Shown here piece after piece: positions 14,146 through 24,027 of a stretch of 64,000 bases of DNA. Each line of letters starts with the position of its first letter. Positions within the stretch are counted from its first letter, which is position 1. The translations under genes were made by a program, and so were the position numbers. The stretch comes from Sediminibacterium sp. FEMGT703S (GTDB lineage Bacteria; Bacteroidota; Bacteroidia; Chitinophagales; Chitinophagaceae), in the NCBI GenBank assembly GCA_002786355.1, contig PGCO01000003.1, positions 248,001 through 312,000 on the forward strand. The letters are read 5' to 3'. The notes below the pieces were generated by a model. It searched no databases, was not told where the DNA came from, and saw only the letters and a list, made by a program, of their open reading frames with translations.

Positions 14146-15657
14146 TTATTTATTTATTGTGGGATTATAGCTGTTGAATTGTTGAAGCTGTAGCTCCAAT
14201 TGTTCCCTCCATCCATGATAGCCTTCGTTATATGCTGCAGTATGTTTGGGTTCTGTTATGGAAATAAATTTTCGATTGCTAAACGCATCTTGCGCATCAG
14301 CGTAGATACCCGCACCAATGCCGGCACCCAGTGCTGCACCGATGCTTCCATCCCCCTCATAAAATTCTACTGCCACATCATTCACTGATGCAAATGCTTG
14401 TGTAAATACATCGCTTAAAAAAAGATTGGCTTTACCTGCGCGAACAATCGAAGGATGAATTCCATTTTCGCGCATGATATCAAAACCATAACGCATCGCA
14501 AAAGCAATGCCTTCTTGCACCGAACGAACCATATGCGCCGTATCATGCAAATTAAAATCAAGACCAGTAAACTGACCACCAATTATTTGATTACCCAATA
14601 TGCGTTCAGCTCCATTTCCAAAAGGCAAAGCATATAAACCATTCGCACCAATAGGAACAGCTGCCGCTAATTCATTCAATGCTGCATAACTATGTTGTGC
14701 ACCAGAAATATTTTTTAGCCATCGATTAAAAATGCCCGTGCCATTAATGCAAAGCAACACCCCAATACGGTTCTGCTCATGCGTATGATTCACATGTGCA
14801 AAGCTGTTGATTCTTGATTGTTGATCGTATGCCAGTTTATTGCTGACTCCATAAATAACACCTGAAGTACCTGCCGTAGTAGCTACTTCACCTGGTTGCA
14901 TTACTTGCAATGCCAATGCATTATTGGGCTGATCACCTGCTTTATAACTTACTGGTATCCCTTTACGTAACTGCAAGCGTTCTGCTACGCTTTCACTAAT
15001 CGTACCATGTGAACTGAATACGGGTTGTATGGCAGGAAACAGCGATCGATCAAACCCAAAATAATCCAACACATCGCTAGAAATTTGCTGTGCTTTAAAA
15101 TCCCAGAAAATTCCTTCTGATAATGCAGAAACTGTAGTGGTATTATTGCCCGTTAATTTCATTGCAATGAAATCTCCAGGTAATAAAACTTGATGAATTT
15201 TATCGTACACTGTTGGCTCATATTGTTTTACCCAAGCCAATTTACTCGCCGTAAAGTTTCCAGGAGAATTCAATAAATGCTCCAAACAATGATGTGCGCC
15301 AATGGATTCAAAAGCAGTATTGCCAATCTCAACAGCCCTACTATCGCACCAGATAATGGCATTCCTTAAAACATTCCCGGCTCGATCAACCAATACCAAA
15401 CCATGCATTTGATAAGCAATACCGATAGCACCAATATCTTTAGGATCATAATTGGCCTTTGAGTGGCATTTTAGAATCGCCTGCTGAACATATTCCCACC
15501 ATTGGTTGGGACTTTGCTCGGCCCAACCAGCATGAAGTGCAATGATTTCCGCTTCAGTCTCCGGGTAAGTAGCAGACGATACAGATTGTTGCGTAGCAGC
15601 ATCTACCACAGAAACTTTTACAGATGAAGTACCAATATCAATTCCTAATAAAAGCAT
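14146..15657 (-). CDS. xylB: Xylulokinase (FGGY family)
   Basis: Phosphorylates D-xylulose to xylulose 5-phosphate for the pentose phosphate pathway. The 503-residue protein has the FGGY-kinase N-terminal phosphate loop GIDIGTSSVKVSVVD, a QMHGLVLVD substrate region, LLPGDFIAMKLTG, and TAGTSGVIYG for ATP binding. It is first in the operon with xylA. Only 34 bases separate it from the divergent methyltransferase gene. Its last codons share 16 bases with the C-rich border repeat of the accessory region. Confidence 0.95.
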   Translation of the reverse strand: MLLLGIDIGTSSVKVSVVDAATQQSVSSATYPETEAEIIALHAGWAEQSPNQWWEYVQQAILKCHSKANYDPKDIGAIGIAYQMHGLVLVDRAGNVLRNAIIWCDSRAVEIGNTAFESIGAHHCLEHLLNSPGNFTASKLAWVKQYEPTVYDKIHQVLLPGDFIAMKLTGNNTTTVSALSEGIFWDFKAQQISSDVLDYFGFDRSLFPAIQPVFSSHGTISESVAERLQLRKGIPVSYKAGDQPNNALALQVMQPGEVATTAGTSGVIYGVSNKLAYDQQSRINSFAHVNHTHEQNRIGVLLCINGTGIFNRWLKNISGAQHSYAALNELAAAVPIGANGLYALPFGNGAERILGNQIIGGQFTGLDFNLHDTAHMVRSVQEGIAFAMRYGFDIMRENGIHPSIVRAGKANLFLSDVFTQAFASVNDVAVEFYEGDGSIGAALGAGIGAGIYADAQDAFSNRKFISITEPKHTAAYNEGYHGWREQLELQLQQFNSYNPTINK

Positions 15658-15691
15658 TTCACTAATTTACATATTATATCAATGAAAATAC

Positions 15692-16321
15692 ATGAACACC
15701 CAACAAGCATACAATATCTGGTCGGAACAATACGACACCAATGAAAATAAAACCAGAGACCTAGAAGGCATTTCATTAAGAGAACATATTAAAGGGCGTG
15801 AATTTGAGCACTGCTTAGAAATAGGATGCGGTACAGGAAAGAATACAGAATGGTTGATTACACAAGCCGCCAAAGTATTGGCAGTAGACCTTTCTGAAGA
15901 AATGCTGTCAAAAGCCAAACAGAAAATCAACGCTTCTAACGTAACATTTATACAAGCGGATATCACCCAAGACTGGAGCTTTACCAAGGGTAATCAATTC
16001 AACTTAGCCACATTCAGTTTAGTATTAGAACATATTGAAGACCTAGAAGCAATCTTTGCACAACTCAACAAAGTCATGCAAACCAATGGCATTGTGTACA
16101 TAGGCGAATTACATCCCTTTAAACAATACAATGGATCAAAAGCCCGCTTTGAAACCAGTGAAGGGTTACAAGTAGTTACCTGCTTTAATCATCATATTAC
16201 CGACTTTGTAAATGCTGCAAAAAACAATGATTTCGAACTCGTGAAGATCAACGAATATTTTGACGAGAACAATAAGAACAATATTCCAAGAATATTAACG
16301 CTAGTATTCAAAAAAAACTAA
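15692..16321 (+). CDS. Class I SAM-dependent methyltransferase
   Basis: A 209-residue cytoplasmic methyltransferase. SAM-binding motif I is CLEIGCGTGKNTEWL, the acidic loop is VLAVDLSEEML, motif II region is VTFIQADITQDW, and LATFSLVLEHIEDLEAI follows. These resemble small-molecule methyltransferases of the ubiE/bioC type (Methyltransf_11). The substrate is unknown. It is divergent from xylB and 3 bases ahead of a secreted-protein gene, but a functional link is not evident. Confidence 0.85.
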   Translation: MNTQQAYNIWSEQYDTNENKTRDLEGISLREHIKGREFEHCLEIGCGTGKNTEWLITQAAKVLAVDLSEEMLSKAKQKINASNVTFIQADITQDWSFTKGNQFNLATFSLVLEHIEDLEAIFAQLNKVMQTNGIVYIGELHPFKQYNGSKARFETSEGLQVVTCFNHHITDFVNAAKNNDFELVKINEYFDENNKNNIPRILTLVFKKN

Positions 16322-16324
16322 ATC

Positions 16325-18451
16325 ATGCTTAAAAAAATACTTTTTTTCTGCTTTGTCTTTTTTTCAATTACTTATACAACTGCGCAAAATAACACTTCAG
16401 CTATTTCATTAGAAAAAGCAATTGAGGATTTTAATGCTGCCTTTAATTATACACCGTATGGTAATAGTGAATATCTTACTAAAATCAGTTTGAACGAAAA
16501 AAGGAATATCATCACATTACATTTCCAAAAGAGCAAACCACAAATTTTACTAGAACGCATCGACAAAATGGAATGTATAAAGTTTGGAAAAGACGATGCT
16601 AAAATAAGATTGAGTTCTAATAAAATTGGCTATTGTTATTGCAGTAGCGATAACGACTGTAGAGATTATTTTGAATTTGATAAGTTTAATCAGGCAGCAC
16701 TAGATAAATTCTTTCTTCATTTTGGGAATATTATAGATGCATGGAAACAAGAAAATAAAATAAAAACTAAGGGGTTAACTTATGCAGAAAAAAATGCTAA
16801 GATGAGATCTCCTGACTTTCTTTGGGAAATAAAAGAAGGCAAATCGGTTCAAATCATTGATATACCAAAATCTGATTTCAATTACAAATCCGTTAAAAAA
16901 ATTATTGGCACTACTGTTAAAGTAGGACGTATGGATTTAAATAATGATTTTGAAACATACAGAGGGTTAATTAAAACAGCTGAGAATGAATTAATGGCTA
17001 TTGACAATGCTTCGATTATACCTATCAACAACAATATCCGCAATACTGGCACACAAACCATTGCAGCCAATTTATATGAAACTAGCGACCCGGCCATTTA
17101 TGAGAACAAGTATTTCAATTTCAACAAAAAACTATACACTGTAAATAAAGGCGATAACAAAATTGAAGAAATTGATTTTGAATTTAGGAAAGCCAAAACA
17201 ATAATAGAAAAAGATTTGAACGAAAAGATTATTGCCACAGCAACCAGTAATCGTTATATCTATTTTGCAACAACAAATGGGAACAGGTATTCACTCTATT
17301 TTTATGACCCCGTTACTACTGAATCTAAAATGCTCTCGAATAAACAGACTGATTGGTTAACCTATTTAGAAAATGCTGCTACAGGGGAAAAATATGAGCT
17401 TTATCTTTCTAGCTTCAAAGATAGAATTGAAATCATTTATTCTGTAAATAAGATAAATAATTCTACAGGCTTCTCTGCTCAGAATAGAAAACACTATATC
17501 GTATTTGATGAAGACTTAATAGTCAGGGCTGTGCATACAAACTCAAGAATTAATTCGGCAACTGATCTATTAAAATTCAAGAACTACGGTATCACATATA
17601 CTGGATTTGGTTTTACAAAGAATAAGCTATTGATGAATATTTACAAAGACGAAACAGGAAAATTCCATCAACTGGCAACAGCAACTTACAACCCTAAAAC
17701 ATTTTCATACGATAGTATAAAAACATACCTCCTAAAACCAGAAAGTATGACAACGGAAAAGATTTTTGAGGCAAAAGGGGAAGTTTTTGCTATAGTATCT
17801 TTCAAGGATGACACGTACTCAAAAACAAAGAGGAATCATCTTTATAAATTGAATGAGAAAGGTCAACTTATATCAATTGGGAATTTAGGAAAAGGAGAAG
17901 AAAATGATCTTGCATCCATTGCTATCATGGGGGATCATATCTATATAAAATCCTTTTCTGCATTTTATAAATACACCCTCTCATTAGATTACTTAAAAGA
18001 AATAATTAGTTATCCTGAAAATGTAATTATACCATCCGACTTATACCCCTCGAAAGATGGGCATCTAATTTTTCGAAAATTTGCAAAGAACCCGCTTGGC
18101 CCTTCGGAAAATATGATCTACAACTGGAAAACGGAAACAGTGACTCCCATTACCCAAATACTTAATTCAAATAAAGACTTTAAAGATACAGAAGACCCAT
18201 TTTCAAAATGGATCAGCACAGAAAAGTTCAATTATGTAATTAAAAAAACTAATGAGAAATATGCTTTGTATAAAATTGATATCAATCAAAATTTAGCCGA
18301 ACAAGTTCAAATTCCCAATTTAGATTATCTCAAGTTTAAAGAGATTATAACATATGCTTACTCCATTAACATAAACCATATTTTTCTTAAAGTTAAATAC
18401 CTTGAAAAAAATAAAGAAGTTGAAAAATATTTAGTGTACAAGTGTGAATAA
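16325..18451 (+). CDS. Secreted protein of unknown function (708 aa)
   Basis: It has a clear signal peptide (MLKKILFFCFVFFSITYTTA, cleavage before Q21). The mature part has no recognised catalytic motif. The first 150 residues include paired cysteines (GYCYCSSDNDC), and the C-terminal 400 residues repeat a pattern of ITATATSNRYIYFATTNGNR-like strands that suggests a beta-propeller. It begins 3 bases after the methyltransferase stop and may be co-transcribed. Exported to periplasm or surface is the safest statement. Confidence 0.7.
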   Translation: MLKKILFFCFVFFSITYTTAQNNTSAISLEKAIEDFNAAFNYTPYGNSEYLTKISLNEKRNIITLHFQKSKPQILLERIDKMECIKFGKDDAKIRLSSNKIGYCYCSSDNDCRDYFEFDKFNQAALDKFFLHFGNIIDAWKQENKIKTKGLTYAEKNAKMRSPDFLWEIKEGKSVQIIDIPKSDFNYKSVKKIIGTTVKVGRMDLNNDFETYRGLIKTAENELMAIDNASIIPINNNIRNTGTQTIAANLYETSDPAIYENKYFNFNKKLYTVNKGDNKIEEIDFEFRKAKTIIEKDLNEKIIATATSNRYIYFATTNGNRYSLYFYDPVTTESKMLSNKQTDWLTYLENAATGEKYELYLSSFKDRIEIIYSVNKINNSTGFSAQNRKHYIVFDEDLIVRAVHTNSRINSATDLLKFKNYGITYTGFGFTKNKLLMNIYKDETGKFHQLATATYNPKTFSYDSIKTYLLKPESMTTEKIFEAKGEVFAIVSFKDDTYSKTKRNHLYKLNEKGQLISIGNLGKGEENDLASIAIMGDHIYIKSFSAFYKYTLSLDYLKEIISYPENVIIPSDLYPSKDGHLIFRKFAKNPLGPSENMIYNWKTETVTPITQILNSNKDFKDTEDPFSKWISTEKFNYVIKKTNEKYALYKIDINQNLAEQVQIPNLDYLKFKEIITYAYSININHIFLKVKYLEKNKEVEKYLVYKCE

Positions 18452-18469
18452 AAAGACAAACCAATTTAA

Positions 18470-18817
18470 ATGCTCCAAATAACTCTAGTAACTCATTCAA
18501 CCACGTATACCGAAGCCACCGCTTTAGCAAATACCTTACAATCAATTTTAGGCCCTTCAACAAATATTGTATCCATAAACCCCTATCCTAAATTCACAGA
18601 CAGCTTTAGGGTTGATCTCGAAACGATTGTTCCACTCGATAATCCATCAGCTATAATCCACCAAGCTATAGACATAGCCGACCAAATAGTTTCTCCCTGG
18701 CTAACCTATTATGATAACGACCTAGAAAAAATCGAATTGATTTACAACGAAACAGAGAATACACAAAAAAGACACCCTGCTTTCAAAGCAATCAAATGGG
18801 CGCAGATAACCTATTAA
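18470..18817 (+). CDS. Hypothetical protein (115 aa)
   Basis: A soluble 115-residue protein beginning MLQITLVTHSTTYTEATALA and containing TNIVSINPYPKFTDSFRVDL, an alternating strand-helix pattern like a small alpha/beta sandwich. No family name is recognised. It lies 18 bases after the secreted-protein gene. The composition is close to neighbouring genes, so it is probably native rather than acquired. Confidence 0.6.
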   Translation: MLQITLVTHSTTYTEATALANTLQSILGPSTNIVSINPYPKFTDSFRVDLETIVPLDNPSAIIHQAIDIADQIVSPWLTYYDNDLEKIELIYNETENTQKRHPAFKAIKWAQITY

Positions 18818-18829
18818 AACAGAGTATAT

Positions 18830-18855
18830 TTGATAGTATCATTTGATACTATCAA
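18830..18855. other. Perfect 11-bp hairpin upstream of the M20 peptidase
   Basis: TTGATAGTATC (18830-18840), loop ATTT, GATACTATCAA (18845-18855). It lacks a T-tract, so it is not a standard terminator. It ends 9 bases before the peptidase start codon, where it could shade ribosome entry or serve as an operator. Confidence 0.6.
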
Positions 18856-18864
18856 CGACCACCC

Positions 18865-20397
18865 ATGAAACAACTGCTCTCCTTAATTGCCCTTTGCTTG
18901 ATTAACCAAGTTTTCGCACAATCGAATGAATTAAGCAGCATTCAAAAATATCGAGAAGCCAACACGGCTGCAATAATGAAGGAGTATGTATCCTTCCTCA
19001 CTATACCCAACACGGCGAATGATACCATCGGACTAAGAAAAAATACCGACTTCATTCAACAAATGATGCAGCAAAGAGGCATTCAAAATATTCAACTGCT
19101 TTATGCCAATACACCCAATACTGCACCCGTTGTGTATGGTGAAGTGAATATACCTGGCGCAACCAAAACACTGATTTTTTATGCGCATTACGATGGACAA
19201 CCTGTAAACCCAGCACAATGGGCAAAAGGATTACAACCCTTTGAACCGAAACTATACACCAATGCTTTTGATAAAAAAGGTGAACCAATTGAATTCCCTA
19301 GCGACAATGGCTACCAACCAGATTATCGTATTTATGCAAGAGGCGCATCCGATGATAAAGCAGGCGTAGCTGCAATTTTAAATGCATATGCTGCCATTAA
19401 ACAATCGAACCTACCCTTACAATACAACCTAAAGTTTTTCTTTGAAGGCGAAGAAGAAGCAGGCTCTCCACACTTAGACCAGATACTCAAAAAATATGCT
19501 TCTTTACTTCAATCGGATTTATGGATTATTTGCGATGGACCGGTGCATCAATCAGGTAAAAAACAAATTGTATTTGGCGTTCGGGGTGATACCCATTTAG
19601 ACTTAACAGTCTATGCTTCTAAGCGTCCATTGCACAGTGGGCACTATGGCAATTGGGCTCCTAACCCTGCGCTACAATTGGCTACTTTATTAGCTAGCAT
19701 GAAAAACGAAAAAGGCAGGGTTACCATCAAAGGTTTTTATGATGATGTAACACCACTAACTCCAACTGAGAAAAAAGCTTTGCAAGAAGTACCACCCGTT
19801 GATGCACAAATGAAAGCAGAGTTGGGATTCAATACCGCTGAAATGCAAGGCCTATCACTGGGTGAATCCATCAACCTTCCTTCATTAAATATCAATGGAA
19901 TTCAGAGTGGCAATGTAGGCAAATTGGCATCTAATCAAATTCCCACATTTGCCACTGCTGTATTAGACTTAAGATTGGTATTGGGCAACGACTGGAAAAG
20001 ACAACAACAAAAAGTAATTAATCATATTAAGGCCCAAGGTTTCCATATAATCAATAATGAACCAACAGATGCAGAAAGAAAACAATATGCTAAACTGATT
20101 AAAATTGCACCTGGCGCAGATGGCATGAATGCACAACGTACGCCAATGGATTTACCCATGGCACAAAAAGTAATTAAAGCAGTGAAGTCTACCACTGCAG
20201 ATCAAATGGTATTACAACCTACCATGGGTGGCAGCCTTCCGCTCTATTTATTTGAACAAATTCTAAAAGCAAGAACCATCACTGTTCCAATTGCCAATCA
20301 CGATAACAACCAACACGCCGAGAACGAAAATATTCGATTGAAGAATTTCTTTGAAGGAATTGAAACCATGGCAGCGTTGATGTTGATGGCTAAGTAA
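18865..20397 (+). CDS. Secreted M20 family metallopeptidase
   Basis: A 510-residue exported peptidase with signal peptide MKQLLSLIALCLINQVFA. The M20 zinc ligands and catalytic residues are all visible: H and D in FYAHYDGQP, D in ARGASDDKAG, EE in FFEGEEEAG, D in WIICDGP and H near the end in IANHDNNQHAENE. It most likely cleaves dipeptides or acylated amino acids in the periplasm, where Bacteroidota degrade peptides for uptake. A perfect hairpin lies just upstream. It is convergent with the hipA gene. Confidence 0.9.
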   Translation: MKQLLSLIALCLINQVFAQSNELSSIQKYREANTAAIMKEYVSFLTIPNTANDTIGLRKNTDFIQQMMQQRGIQNIQLLYANTPNTAPVVYGEVNIPGATKTLIFYAHYDGQPVNPAQWAKGLQPFEPKLYTNAFDKKGEPIEFPSDNGYQPDYRIYARGASDDKAGVAAILNAYAAIKQSNLPLQYNLKFFFEGEEEAGSPHLDQILKKYASLLQSDLWIICDGPVHQSGKKQIVFGVRGDTHLDLTVYASKRPLHSGHYGNWAPNPALQLATLLASMKNEKGRVTIKGFYDDVTPLTPTEKKALQEVPPVDAQMKAELGFNTAEMQGLSLGESINLPSLNINGIQSGNVGKLASNQIPTFATAVLDLRLVLGNDWKRQQQKVINHIKAQGFHIINNEPTDAERKQYAKLIKIAPGADGMNAQRTPMDLPMAQKVIKAVKSTTADQMVLQPTMGGSLPLYLFEQILKARTITVPIANHDNNQHAENENIRLKNFFEGIETMAALMLMAK

Positions 20398-20406
20398 AAC
20401 ATACCG

Positions 20407-21666
20407 CTACCCCATCATTCGCCTTTGCATCAAGTCTACTATTCGCTTTGGAACACCATGAGATAAAGCAGATTTAACAAAGAATGGTATAGTATCTTGT
20501 ATTTCTTGAATCACTTTTTTATACTGCTTAACAGCATATTTTTTAGCCACTGCTTCAACATCTTTCCAAAGAATATCAACACGCTTTCCATTGATAGATA
20601 AAGCGCGTGAATGATTCAAAAAATTAAGCTCAGGATTGAGTGAATAAGTCAAGTCATATGCAGGTCCAAGACGCCATGCGTCAGTATCAGAATTGTAAAC
20701 GAAACTATGGTTTTTTAAATGATCATCGTGATTCGCAAATACTAAATTAAAGACCATTCTTCTGAATAGCTGCTCAACATCTTTGTGTGGACATTTCAGA
20801 AACAACATCAAATCAAAGATGTTTTCATAAGCCGAATCAGCTGGCTTGGTATAATCTAAGCCAGTTAATCCAGATACAGTTAACGTATGAATTTTTGATC
20901 CGTTCATTCGATCAAATCGAAGTGTAGCAAAATGTTTGTTGTCAATCAATTTAGCATCCATCATGTCAATACCAACTGATTTAGCCGCAAGCCAGTAACA
21001 GTATTCAACTACTTCTCTTGAATAACCTTTTTGATCACCAATATCTAGTTTTACTAAATAATGACGATGGTATATATCAGTCAACAAATCGCCTGGAACA
21101 ATAGCGCCAGTTGCAATATTTTCAGATACAAGAATTTTTGGACGCATTCCGCCAGCAGAACTTCCTATTTTAAAAATAGTCAACAAGGCTGCATGATTCA
21201 TTGAATCTTCAAAAGTTGATTGCTTCTGCTCAAGAACTTGTTTTACTAAATGGGCCATTTCACTGATGTCAATAGTAGCATCCAATGGCACTTTTTTGCT
21301 AGGATGATATTCAAGCGCCCCCATTCCCCTATTACCAATATATGCCAACTGCTCTAAAACTGAAATAGATTCAAAGTCTTTTGATGTTGTTTCCATCCAA
21401 GTTTTAAAAATGATGTTCCCAAACATATCTGGAAGTGAATCAGCAAAAAGAGGTGGTAACCCTCTGAAAGTATCAGAATGAAATTGACTAAATACCTGTG
21501 TGAGTTGAATTCGCCGAATGATCAAAGGAAATAAATTCAACCACTTATTGGTTTTTAAAAATGAAGGATTGTATTGAAAAGAAGATTTTTTTAAATTTTC
21601 ATCATATCCAAGTAGGCCAATCTCTTCGCCTTCAAAAACAACAGTTAGCAATTGATTCTTTGCCAT
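20407..21666 (-). CDS. hipA: HipA-family kinase toxin, single-chain
   Basis: A 419-residue complete HipA with the N-subdomain (VFEGEEIGLLGYDENLKKSS), the serine loop GSSAGGMRPK, catalytic ANHDDHLKNHSF and metal-binding GPAYDLTYS. HipA kinases phosphorylate glutamyl-tRNA synthetase or other synthetases, halting translation. In contrast to the locus at 11.2-12.7 kb the two parts are fused here. It follows its hipB gene by 3 bases and is convergent with the peptidase gene. Confidence 0.9.
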   Translation of the reverse strand: MAKNQLLTVVFEGEEIGLLGYDENLKKSSFQYNPSFLKTNKWLNLFPLIIRRIQLTQVFSQFHSDTFRGLPPLFADSLPDMFGNIIFKTWMETTSKDFESISVLEQLAYIGNRGMGALEYHPSKKVPLDATIDISEMAHLVKQVLEQKQSTFEDSMNHAALLTIFKIGSSAGGMRPKILVSENIATGAIVPGDLLTDIYHRHYLVKLDIGDQKGYSREVVEYCYWLAAKSVGIDMMDAKLIDNKHFATLRFDRMNGSKIHTLTVSGLTGLDYTKPADSAYENIFDLMLFLKCPHKDVEQLFRRMVFNLVFANHDDHLKNHSFVYNSDTDAWRLGPAYDLTYSLNPELNFLNHSRALSINGKRVDILWKDVEAVAKKYAVKQYKKVIQEIQDTIPFFVKSALSHGVPKRIVDLMQRRMMG

Positions 21667-21669
21667 AGT

Positions 21670-21933
21670 TTAATATAAAGAGGGTTGTTGATGCAACGAG
21701 GTTTGTTCTTTGAAAAAATTATGAATCAACGCTAGTTGATCAAAATGTTGCAACACTTTTAATACAGTATCTAAGGTTGGATTTTTACCCGCTTCCATAT
21801 TTTGTATGGTAAGGCGAGAAAGACCGAGTAGTTCAGCCAATTCAGCCTGTGTTAATCCCGCCTGATTTCTGAGTACTTTACAAAGTTCCCCAATCTGGGT
21901 TTTAACCTGATTGATGGTAATTAACTGGAACAT
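21670..21933 (-). CDS. hipB: HipB-family XRE repressor/antitoxin
   Basis: An 87-residue XRE protein (LRNQAGLTQAELAELLGLSR, then LTIQNMEAGKNPTLDTVLKV) of HipB type. It should bind HipA and repress the operon. A perfect 16-bp palindrome sits 5 bases ahead of its start codon. The C-terminal tail (HNFFKEQTSLHQQPSLY) may be the flexible part that keeps the antitoxin labile. Confidence 0.88.
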   Translation of the reverse strand: MFQLITINQVKTQIGELCKVLRNQAGLTQAELAELLGLSRLTIQNMEAGKNPTLDTVLKVLQHFDQLALIHNFFKEQTSLHQQPSLY

Positions 21934-21937
21934 AAAA

Positions 21938-21953
21938 GCATATTATAATATGC
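21938..21953 (-). promoter_or_regulatory. Palindromic operator of the second hipBA pair
   Basis: GCATATTATAATATGC is a perfect 16-bp palindrome, 5 bases upstream of the hipB start codon (21931-21933). Its core TATTATAATA is the same as in the operator of the HipBST-like locus. Confidence 0.65.
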
Positions 21954-21995
21954 AATTTAAGCTATTTAAACCAAAATGTCAATTAAAATATACAT

Positions 21996-22802
21996 TTAAT
22001 TGCTGAAATTACCCAAGTCCTTGTCCCAATCATAATCATTAAATTGAATGGAATACGCTGAAAAATCGCGCAGAAACACTTTCTTTAGCAAGGCTTTGAT
22101 CCCCTTGGTACCACCAAAATCGCCCTTAAACCAAGAGAGGATTTTGCTGACCGTCACCTGTTTTTTGTCATCATCAATGACCGACTCCCCTTTCATAAAC
22201 GACATAGTAGCCATATCTAATTGCCGATCAATATTGGCATATCTGTAAAACGCAATCGGCGGACAACTCTTGGCTCCACAATTCAAAGCAAAATGAATGC
22301 GATAATCAATTGAATCTACTGCTAATTCTTTGATAGCTTTTTGAGGTAAAAACTGCGGTAAATAACCCATACTCCACTTCCAACGATATTTACGAAGTAT
22401 GCCATGCTCAATATCATCTAAGCTCAAGCTTAACCCAGCCAATGGAATTAATTTTTCCGTAAATATTTTAGGCCTGGTCTTATTCAAACGAATCGCCAAA
22501 ATTTGATACCATGCATTATACATATTTACCCAAAAGGTTTTTTTAGCAGCATCATTATTAAGCCCTTCTAATAGTTGGTTATAACTTAAACCAGACAATG
22601 CTTTTTCTACTGCTTTGCTATCAGCCTTTATCTTCACTTTATACAACAACTCCCCAGATAGTTTCAAGATAGAATCAGCCATTGGGTTGATCATAGCCGC
22701 CGCTTCACTACGAGCCCGCTGAAGTTGTTTAACAGGCATAGCACCATAACACCAAACTGCGATAACACTCAACAATAAAATGAAAATGACTAACCCTTTC
22801 AC
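21996..22802 (-). CDS. DUF547 domain protein, membrane-anchored or exported
   Basis: A 268-residue protein with an N-terminal hydrophobic segment (GLVIFILLLSVIAVWCYGA) that could be a signal anchor. The rest is a DUF547 domain with the hallmark RIHFALNCGAKSCPPI and an upstream KKTFWVNMYNAWYQILAI. DUF547 is related to papain-like transglutaminase folds, and the conserved cysteines in CGAKSC may be catalytic. No substrate is known. It is divergent from the TlpA-like gene, with about 100 bases between. Confidence 0.85.
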   Translation of the reverse strand: MKGLVIFILLLSVIAVWCYGAMPVKQLQRARSEAAAMINPMADSILKLSGELLYKVKIKADSKAVEKALSGLSYNQLLEGLNNDAAKKTFWVNMYNAWYQILAIRLNKTRPKIFTEKLIPLAGLSLSLDDIEHGILRKYRWKWSMGYLPQFLPQKAIKELAVDSIDYRIHFALNCGAKSCPPIAFYRYANIDRQLDMATMSFMKGESVIDDDKKQVTVSKILSWFKGDFGGTKGIKALLKKVFLRDFSAYSIQFNDYDWDKDLGNFSN

Positions 22803-22904
22803 AAATAAAATTTAGTAATAAAGTTCTGTATAATTAATGACAACCGAGCTTTGTAAATGGTTTAACAGTTGCGAAGTGTAATAAAAGAAATCGTAATTTA
22901 AAAT

Positions 22905-23996
22905 ATGAACAAACTCTTCCTTTTACTATCAATCATACAATTCAACTTAGCTGCCACCCTATCCGCTCAACAACCATTTCATTATACCATACAAGTACAC
23001 CCAAATCAGGAAAGCAGAAGCAAAATCCTATTTATTGAATATGAGATTGGGGGTCAAAAAATAAAAGACAGCATCCTTCTTTCCAACAAATCAAATTCGT
23101 TACGAAAAAGCTTGCCACAACCAGTAGCTGCCAATATTAATACCAACGATAAAACCATACCATCAGAAAACGTTTTTTTAGCCAACAACTTAATCAACAT
23201 AACGCTTAATCCGAACAACATCAGCATACCTAAAACAAAACTGCAACAAGATTTTGCTGACTTGACTGCCAATGATCAAATTAGACCAGCGTACTTTCCA
23301 CTCTATGGAGAACTGTCAGCCAAAAATGATACAGCCGGACTTAATAAACTGTCCATCATTTTTGACAGCTTAAAAAAGGACGATGTAAAAAAATCACTGG
23401 CTTTCTTTAAACTGAATCGTACAAGTCTCTTGAGTTTATTTGCGTTCTCCAGATTCACCAGTTTCTTTGCCGATTACAGCAAGGTTAAAAAAGACTATTT
23501 ACAATTACCTCAATGGGCCAAAAACAGTCCTGATGGAAAAAATATATTGGCTAAAATTCAAGGGGCACAATCAGCACAACTTAATACAACTGCCAAAAAC
23601 TTTTCACAGTTATCAAATACGGGTAAAAGAATTAGACTATCTAATTTCAAAGGAAAATACATCCTGCTTGATTTTTGGGCCAGTTGGTGTGCACCCTGTA
23701 GGAAAGAACACCCCAATTTGATGAATGTGTACAATACATTTAAAGGAAACCAATTTGAAATCATTGCCGTATCCTTAGACAACAACAAACAAGATTGGGT
23801 CAATGCCATCCAACAAGACAAGATCAATTGGATTCAGATTTCCGATTTAAGAGGACAACAAAATGCCATTGCCTTGCAATATGGCGTGCAATCGGTACCT
23901 GCTAATTTCTTGATAGACCCCAATGGCGTGATTATTGGAAAAAACTTAAGTCCAGAAGCATTGAGGGAAAAATTAGCGATGCTGATCAAACTGTAA
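22905..23996 (+). CDS. TlpA-like thiol-disulfide oxidoreductase with DUF4369-like N-terminus
   Basis: A 363-residue exported protein with signal peptide MNKLFLLLSIIQFNLAATLS. The C-terminal thioredoxin domain (from about residue 225) carries the redox site FWASWCAPCRKEH and a cis-proline loop QSVPANFLID. The N-terminal domain is of the DUF4369 type common in Bacteroidota. Such proteins reduce disulfides in the periplasm, for instance for cytochrome maturation or oxidative stress. It is followed 31 bases later by another secreted protein. Confidence 0.88.
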   Translation: MNKLFLLLSIIQFNLAATLSAQQPFHYTIQVHPNQESRSKILFIEYEIGGQKIKDSILLSNKSNSLRKSLPQPVAANINTNDKTIPSENVFLANNLINITLNPNNISIPKTKLQQDFADLTANDQIRPAYFPLYGELSAKNDTAGLNKLSIIFDSLKKDDVKKSLAFFKLNRTSLLSLFAFSRFTSFFADYSKVKKDYLQLPQWAKNSPDGKNILAKIQGAQSAQLNTTAKNFSQLSNTGKRIRLSNFKGKYILLDFWASWCAPCRKEHPNLMNVYNTFKGNQFEIIAVSLDNNKQDWVNAIQQDKINWIQISDLRGQQNAIALQYGVQSVPANFLIDPNGVIIGKNLSPEALREKLAMLIKL

Positions 23997-24027
23997 CATT
24001 CCCCCCCCACTCATCCGTTTTAGCGGC

